DNA of 54,685 bases from Paenarthrobacter sp. Z7-10 (GTDB lineage: Bacteria; Actinomycetota; Actinomycetes; Actinomycetales; Micrococcaceae). Positions 49,677-54,685 of the stretch are shown one piece after another; the first letter of the stretch is position 1; every line of letters starts with the position of its first letter. A program made the position numbers and the translations under genes. The DNA lies in the NCBI RefSeq assembly GCF_026932795.1, contig NZ_JADPVH010000026.1, forward strand, positions 1 to 54,685, written 5' to 3'. Under the pieces are notes generated by a model that was given only the letters and a program-made list of their open reading frames with translations, was not told the origin of the DNA and did not search any database.

Positions 49677-51188
49677 ATGGATCTATCCCCGCCGCGCCAG
49701 GGGCCCCTGGACTTCCCTGGCCCATGGCTGACGCGAACCCTGCCACGCCGGGCTTTCCTGGCCGGCATGGGAGCAATGGTAGCCATTACGGCCGCGGGTT
49801 GTGGGAGCGGTGAGACCCGGGACGCGTTTTCCACCGTTGGCACCCTGGACTTTGCAAATCGGCTTCATATTCCACCGCTGGCCAAGTCCACCAAGGATCC
49901 TCAAGGCGTCCTGAATTTCGATCTGACCGCGGAGCCGGGTACCAGCCGGTTCCTGCCTGGAAAAGCGACGCCGACATGGGGCTACAACGGTGCGTTCCTG
50001 GGCCCCACGATCAGGGCCCGACGCGGCGACATCGTTCGTTTGAGTGTCAGGAACAGCACACAGGAAGGGACGACCATCCACTGGCACGGTATGCGCTTGC
50101 CGTCTGTGTCAGATGGAGGTCCGCATCAGCCCATCGCTGCGGGAGATACCTGGACAACGGAATGGAAGCTGGACCAGCCAGCTGCTACTCTCTGGTATCA
50201 CCCACATCCCCACGGCAAGACTGAACAGCAGGTTCTACGAGGTCTGGCAGGGATGTTCATCATCGATACCAATGAACCCCTCACCGCCGCGCTGCCCTCG
50301 CTCTATGGCGTGGATGACTTTCCTGTCATTGTCCAGGACCGGACTTTTGAAGAAGACGGCTCGCTTCGAACCGGTTCAAGGGCCATGACCGGACTGGTTG
50401 GAGATACCCTCCTGGTGAACGGCACCTACAACCCTTACGTCGCGGTTACCACGCAAGCCATCCGCCTGCGGCTGTTGAACGCCTCCAGCGCCCGGGTCTA
50501 CAACTTCGGATTCAGCGACGACAGAAAGTTCTGCGTGATTGGCTCCGACGGCGGTCTGCTGCATGCGCCGGTCACCGCGACACGAATCCAACTCTCACCC
50601 GGGGAACGCGCCGAGGTTGTGGTCCGTTTCCTTCCCGGCGAAAGTACCGTGTTCCGTTCCTTTCCGCAGGAATTGGGCATGGGTCAAGCGTTCAACAACG
50701 GAGCCGGCGGCAACGATGTCTTGGATGTTCTCGAGTTCCAAGCCGCCGACATGTTGTCCCCTTCCATGCCATTACCCGATGTGCTTACCGCCGGGACGGA
50801 AGTCCACACGAACCACGCGGTAGCCACCAGGGATTTCATCCTCAACGGGACCCTGATCAATGGAAGGACACTGGACATGGACCGGATTGACACAGTCGTC
50901 CGCGCCGGAAGCGCCGAAATCTGGAACATCAGCAACATCGATCACCGCGCCCACAACTTCCACATCCACGACATGCAATTCAAAATCCTGGACATCGACG
51001 GGGAAAAGCCCGCCCCGGAGTTCGCCGGATGGAAGGACACCGTTTTCCTGCCTGTACGGACAACTGCCCGCCTGGCCCTGACATTCGGATCGCACACCGC
51101 TCCGTCCCTGCCGTACATGTACCACTGCCACATGCTCTGGCACGAAGATCAAGGCATGATGGGCCAGTATGCCATCGAACAGGCTTGA
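49677..51188 (+). CDS. Multicopper oxidase (CueO/bilirubin-oxidase type), exported lipoprotein
   Basis: About 503 residues from the ATG at 49677; ATGs at 49647, 49623 and 49620 are alternatives that would lengthen the leader. The N-terminus has a twin-arginine lipoprotein signal (LPRRAFLAGMGAMVAITAAGC). All four copper motifs are intact: TIHWHG, WYHPHPHG, HRAHNFHIHD and YHCHMLWHEDQGMM, holding the type 1 and trinuclear copper sites. It oxidises Cu(I), phenols or similar with O2 on the outer membrane face. ArsR and SulP genes follow on the same strand. Confidence 0.93.
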   Translation: MDLSPPRQGPLDFPGPWLTRTLPRRAFLAGMGAMVAITAAGCGSGETRDAFSTVGTLDFANRLHIPPLAKSTKDPQGVLNFDLTAEPGTSRFLPGKATPTWGYNGAFLGPTIRARRGDIVRLSVRNSTQEGTTIHWHGMRLPSVSDGGPHQPIAAGDTWTTEWKLDQPAATLWYHPHPHGKTEQQVLRGLAGMFIIDTNEPLTAALPSLYGVDDFPVIVQDRTFEEDGSLRTGSRAMTGLVGDTLLVNGTYNPYVAVTTQAIRLRLLNASSARVYNFGFSDDRKFCVIGSDGGLLHAPVTATRIQLSPGERAEVVVRFLPGESTVFRSFPQELGMGQAFNNGAGGNDVLDVLEFQAADMLSPSMPLPDVLTAGTEVHTNHAVATRDFILNGTLINGRTLDMDRIDTVVRAGSAEIWNISNIDHRAHNFHIHDMQFKILDIDGEKPAPEFAGWKDTVFLPVRTTARLALTFGSHTAPSLPYMYHCHMLWHEDQGMMGQYAIEQA

Positions 51189-51346
51189 TAAATCTGACAG
51201 CACTCAGACCACGCAAATTCGGCACGGATAGGGTGCCCCCCACAGGGCCACCCAGACCCAGCAACCGCCACCCGGCGTCCGGTCTGAATCTGGACTCCAT
51301 AATGATGGATTGACACACTCACACTATCGTCAGGAGCTTCGCACGC

Positions 51347-51739
51347 ATGGACCAATTCTCGCAATCACACCGCCCACTGTATGAAGTCAAAGCCAACCTT
51401 TACAAGGGGCTTGCCCACCCCGTCAGGATCAGGGTGCTGGAGATTCTTGCCACGGCTGACACCGTTTCGGTAACGGATCTGCTGGCTGACACAGGGCTGG
51501 AAGCGTCTCACCTCTCGCAGCACCTTTCCGTCCTGCGCCGTCACCACCTGGTGGCTGCGGAGCGTCGGGGCAGCCAGGTGTTCTATCGACTGGCGTATCC
51601 GGAGGTCGCGGATCTCCTGTCCATCTCTAAGGCACTGCTGGTGAAAATTCTCGAAAGCACCCAGCAGCAGCTCGCGACAACGATCAATTTTCCCGGTTAT
51701 TCGCTGCAGGTCAACGACGACGCTGCGGCTCACCGGTGA
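51347..51739 (+). CDS. ArsR family winged-helix regulator
   Basis: 130 residues. NLYKGLAHPVRIRVLEIL, TDTGLEASHLSQHLSVLRRH (recognition helix), RRGSQVFYRLAYPEV (wing) and a C-terminal helix are present. The ELCVCDL metal site of ArsR/SmtB is missing, and no Cys occurs in the DNA-binding core, so a non-metal signal or a different metal site is likely. The stop overlaps the SulP start (GTGA), so it most likely controls SulP. Confidence 0.92.
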   Translation: MDQFSQSHRPLYEVKANLYKGLAHPVRIRVLEILATADTVSVTDLLADTGLEASHLSQHLSVLRRHHLVAAERRGSQVFYRLAYPEVADLLSISKALLVKILESTQQQLATTINFPGYSLQVNDDAAAHR

Positions 51740-53460
51740 GGCTGTACAACTATGCCCATACACTCCTTCCCAGCTGGCAGGACTACCGCTCGGCACGCCC
51801 GACGAGGCGTGGGGACCTTGTTGCCGGCATAACAGTTGGCATCGTAGCGCTGCCGTTGGCGCTGGCCTTCGGCGTGAGTTCCGGTGCGGGTGCCGCAAGC
51901 GGCCTCGTCACCGCCATAGTTGCCGGAATCATTGCCGCCGTTTTTGGCGGCTCAAACATCCAAGTATCCGGACCGACTGGCGCCATGGTCGTGGTGCTCG
52001 GACCCATCGTTGCTGCCCACGGTCCAGGCGCCGTCGCACTGGTAAGCCTGATGGCGGGCGTGGTGGTGGCCACCGCGGGAGTACTGAAAATCGGCCGGAT
52101 CGTTTCCTACATCCCTTGGCCTGTGATCGAGGGCTTCACCCTCGGCATTGCAGTCATCATATTCCTGCAGCAGGTTCCCGCGGCCATCGGTACAAAGGCC
52201 GGTCCCAGCAGCAACGCATTCGTCGCTGCCACACTGTCCTTCGGGCAATTGAACCCTGGAACCATCTTTTGGACACTTGCTGCCGTCGTGGTAGTGGCCC
52301 TACTGATGGTGCTGCTGCCACGGATCCATCCGCAGCTGCCAGGGTCGATCATCGCAATCATTGTGGTGTCCGTAACCGCGAACCTCGCAAACCTTCCGCT
52401 GGCCAGAATCGGCTTACTTCCACACTCACTTCCGATGCCCTCGCTGCCGGCTCTCGATGCCGCCACCAGCATTTCGCTGATAGGACCTGCGCTGACGGTT
52501 GCGGCTCTTGCGGCAATTGAGTCCTTGCTCTCCGCCCGTGTTGCCGCCTCGATTTCCGACTCCGGGCCCTATGACGCGGATCGGGAACTCTTTGGTCAGG
52601 GATTGGCCTCCATCGCCTCAGGCTTTTTTGGCGGAATGCCCGCAACCGGTGCGATCGCCCGGACAGCCGTCAACGTCCGCTCCGGAGCCCAAACCCGGAT
52701 GGCCGCAATCGTGCACGCACTCGTACTGGTCACCGTCGTCTATCTCGCCGCCGGAGTGGTGGGGCAAATTCCCCTCGCAGCCCTCTCCGGCGTGCTCATG
52801 GTCACCGCAACCCGGATGATCTCCCTCGCCACCGTGCGAAGCGTTGTCCGCTCCACACGGGCCGATGCGACGGTCTTCATTGTCACCGCCTTGATCACCG
52901 TTTCCTTTGACCTCATCATCGCTGTGGGAATCGGCATTGCGGTCGCCGCATTCTTCACGCTTCGGACCCTGGCGAATTCAGGCGGGGTCCATCGGGAGGA
53001 GCTTCCTTTCCCCGCCCGGGCCGAAGATGATCAAATTGCGATATTCCGTCTGGACGGCGCTCTTTTCTTCGGGGCCGCGGACAGGATGCTCGAGCGGGTG
53101 ACCCGCATCCGCAATGTCAGGGTAGTCATCCTGCGGATGTCGCAGCTTCAGGTTCTCGACGCTACCGGTGCGCGCACCATCACCGACATGGTTACGGGCT
53201 TGGAACGGCGTGGAATCACTGTCCTGATCAAGGGGATCCAACCCGAGCACCTCGGACTCGCAACCCGGGTCGGAGTGCTCACCTCACTGCGCCACCAGAA
53301 ACACCTGTTCGCGAGCCTTGACGACGCCGTCGAACACGCCCGCAGCCACGTCGCCCGGGCGACGGCGAAACAAGAGCTCAAGAACGTGCTCCCTGATCCA
53401 GATTACAAGCAGCGTCTTCACCTCGCGACAGCTCCCACTGATCTTTCCCATGGTCAATGA
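51736..53460 (+). CDS. SulP family anion transporter with STAS domain
   Basis: 574 residues, GTG start overlapping the ArsR stop. The membrane part has GITVGIVALPLALAFGVSSG, FGGSNIQVSGPTGAM and GGMPATGAIARTAVNVRSGA. The STAS domain (residues about 430-545) has ALFFGAADRML and MSQLQVLDATGARTI. SulP proteins carry sulfate, bicarbonate or other anions. ArsR-SulP pairs are common in actinobacteria and proteobacteria; the substrate here is not fixed by sequence. Confidence 0.93.
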   Translation: MRLYNYAHTLLPSWQDYRSARPTRRGDLVAGITVGIVALPLALAFGVSSGAGAASGLVTAIVAGIIAAVFGGSNIQVSGPTGAMVVVLGPIVAAHGPGAVALVSLMAGVVVATAGVLKIGRIVSYIPWPVIEGFTLGIAVIIFLQQVPAAIGTKAGPSSNAFVAATLSFGQLNPGTIFWTLAAVVVVALLMVLLPRIHPQLPGSIIAIIVVSVTANLANLPLARIGLLPHSLPMPSLPALDAATSISLIGPALTVAALAAIESLLSARVAASISDSGPYDADRELFGQGLASIASGFFGGMPATGAIARTAVNVRSGAQTRMAAIVHALVLVTVVYLAAGVVGQIPLAALSGVLMVTATRMISLATVRSVVRSTRADATVFIVTALITVSFDLIIAVGIGIAVAAFFTLRTLANSGGVHREELPFPARAEDDQIAIFRLDGALFFGAADRMLERVTRIRNVRVVILRMSQLQVLDATGARTITDMVTGLERRGITVLIKGIQPEHLGLATRVGVLTSLRHQKHLFASLDDAVEHARSHVARATAKQELKNVLPDPDYKQRLHLATAPTDLSHGQ

Positions 53461-53875
53461 CTCCGCTACCCACAACCGGTCCAATCCCCGGCCCAGCTGC
53501 CGGTTCAGCACCGCGATCGTATTCCCATTGCTGCCGGCCACCCACGCGCCAGCCCCAAAATTCAAATGTGTCCAGCAAGCGGCCATCGCGCAAGTTCGCC
53601 AGGATCCAACCAGTCGCCATATTCCCGTTGCGCTGCCAAGCATCATCCACCTCGGCGTCGTCCGCTCATCTTCGGCAGCACAGATCGTTCTTAAGGGCGC
53701 ATCAAAGGCGTACCACCCGGACCCATCCTCCGTGAACGCCCCGCGTCCTCGTGATCCGAGCGGCCCATATGATTCCGCTGCGACGCGGTATGCCGTCATT
53801 GCGGATATGCATGTTTCGCGTCTTGGCTCAACCCCTTCCCTCCGCTGTCAATAGTGACAGGAAGGCGAGGGGCTG
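53461..53875. other. Gene-poor stretch after SulP
   Basis: About 415 bases. On the minus strand two frames read partly like protein (GRGAFTEDGSGWYAFDAPL, and NGNMATGWILANLRDGRLLD in the next frame), which could be a frameshifted scrap. I cannot name a family and see no start or ribosome site. Confidence 0.3.
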
Positions 53876-54183
53876 GCATCCCTCGCCTCTTCGGCCCTTA
53901 TCCCCGTTGTCCCCGTCGTCTTCGGCCTGTTCTTCCTCGCCGGTGCGGCCAATACACTGCAAGTACTCTCGATCCGGACCATCGTCCACGACGCTACTCC
54001 GTCATCTCAGCTCGCCAGCCCCTTCACCTCATTGGGCACGGTGAACACGAGTGCCACTCTCATCGACGTTGCCCCGGAGGCTCAATAGCCGGTATTGCGT
54101 CCGGAACAGCGGGTCTGCTCATCGCAGGAGCCGGCACGATCGCCACGGTTCTGATCATCTGGTTCCGACAACGACCGCTCTGA
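53876..54183 (+). pseudogene. MFS transporter C-terminal remnant, frameshifted
   Basis: PVVFGLFFLAGAANTLQVLS, RTIVHDATPSSQLASPFTSL and GTVNTSATLI are in one frame; after a shift near 54070 the last helix GGSIAGIASGTAGLLIAGAG and the basic end WFRQRPL follow in another. The upstream helices are absent. Confidence 0.75.
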
Positions 54184-54348
54184 CCCGCAGTAGGTACCGC
54201 TCGCGCCGCCCTCGTGGGATCCGTTCAAATTGAAGCATTCGCGCCACCACTGTGCTCCAGTTTCGACCATCCCCATCGTCAACCCGTGGGCCGGTTTCAA
54301 ACGCCCGCCCGGGGCCAGAAATACTCGACACAATCGGAGGTCTGGCAC

Positions 54349-54534
54349 GTCTCCGATGCGCACGGGCTGACGCCCAAGCAGCTCGCACACGAGCTGCACC
54401 TGACCGCCGGTTCCATCACGACCATGAGTGACAGGCTCGAATCATCCGGTTTCCTGGTCCGTAAACCAAACCCCGCTGACCGCCGTAGTCTGCTGCTGCA
54501 GCTCACCCCGGCCGGGACCTGCGCCATTGCCTGA
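54349..54534 (+). pseudogene. MarR family regulator fragment
   Basis: VSDAHGLTPKQLAHELHL, TAGSITTMSDRLESSGFLVR and NPADRRSLLLQLTPAG form the winged helix-turn-helix core of MarR. The N-terminal dimer helix is degenerate upstream, and the C-terminal helix is missing after a TGA. Together with the MFS remnant just before it, this may be a decayed efflux cassette. Confidence 0.75.
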
Positions 54535-54612
54535 ACCCAGGACTCTGGACATAGCCATTCAGGTGCGGGCGGGTTCCTTTGATTTTTGGGAGTTTTCCTC
54601 GTCGGGAGCCTG

Positions 54613-54642
54613 TTAATTATGCCCTCATTGTGAGATAATTAG
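54613..54642 (+). promoter_or_regulatory. AT-rich promoter-like region with an inverted repeat
   Basis: TAATTAT (54614-54620) and ATAATTA (54635-54641) are inverted arms 14 bases apart in an AT-rich patch. An ATGAGCGT at the very end of the window (54678-54685) may begin a gene continuing outside; too little is present to name it. Confidence 0.35.
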
Positions 54643-54685
54643 AGTGTGCTAATTCTTCCGGGTGTGGGTGTGGGATCATGAGCGT

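Noticed and set aside
53318-53854. 178-residue plus frame after SulP
   Set aside because: It begins inside the SulP coding region in another frame and has Ser/Pro/Arg-rich sequence without motifs.

Overview
The window looks like chromosome of a high-GC actinobacterium of the Micrococcaceae, close to Arthrobacter. The evidence is the gene order (def-fmt-rsmB-rpe-FMN riboswitch-rib genes-hisE-hisG-hisF-hisI-trp genes-lgt-gltB-gltD-pyk-ANTAR regulator-tRNA-Leu), the GTGA/ATGA coupled starts, frequent leaderless-type starts and the actinobacterial marker families (TIGR03085, Trp-associated membrane protein, HGxxPAAW protein). No database search was possible; families are named from recognised motifs and lengths.

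Layout. (1) 1-5.7 kb: the 5' end of aceE (minus, runs off the window), an SDR oxidoreductase, and a minus-strand urate operon (uraD, uraH, uricase, NCS2 permease) that takes purine-derived urate to allantoin, followed by a Bcp-type peroxiredoxin. One imperfect palindromic box lies upstream of aceE, uraD and bcp, suggesting one regulator for all three. (2) 5.8-34.8 kb: a core block on the plus strand. It holds a PD-(D/E)XK-like protein, deformylase/formyltransferase, RsmB, Rpe, an FMN-riboswitch riboflavin operon starting with a RibM/PnuX transporter, histidine genes, a tryptophan operon in which trpC and trpB are one continuous reading frame, Lgt, glutamate synthase and pyruvate kinase, and it closes with a minus-strand receiver-ANTAR regulator. 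(3) 34.9-54.7 kb: accessory DNA downstream of tRNA-Leu(CAA). It contains small regulator/enzyme cassettes (GNATs, ArsR with a DHFR-like reductase and a broken SRPBCC protein, a frameshifted ECF42-type sigma factor between two DGPF/YciI proteins, ArsR-SRPBCC) and many decayed pieces: MFS, membrane protein, IS3, LamG, an amber-interrupted flavohemoglobin, a Tn3-family end with resolvase and transposase scraps, an E2 acyltransferase fragment and a MarR fragment. Within it is an apparently intact set: isocitrate dehydrogenase, divergent multicopper oxidase, ArsR and SulP transporter.

How the parts work together: the first operon degrades urate; the middle block makes flavin, histidine, tryptophan and glutamate with strong translational coupling; the right third is a turnover zone where transposons have deposited and broken genes. 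The most notable item is the TrpC-TrpB fusion with an Ala/Asp/Gly linker. It goes with a broader tendency for low-complexity tails and linkers in housekeeping proteins of this window. I found no CRISPR array, prophage or clearly new defence system.
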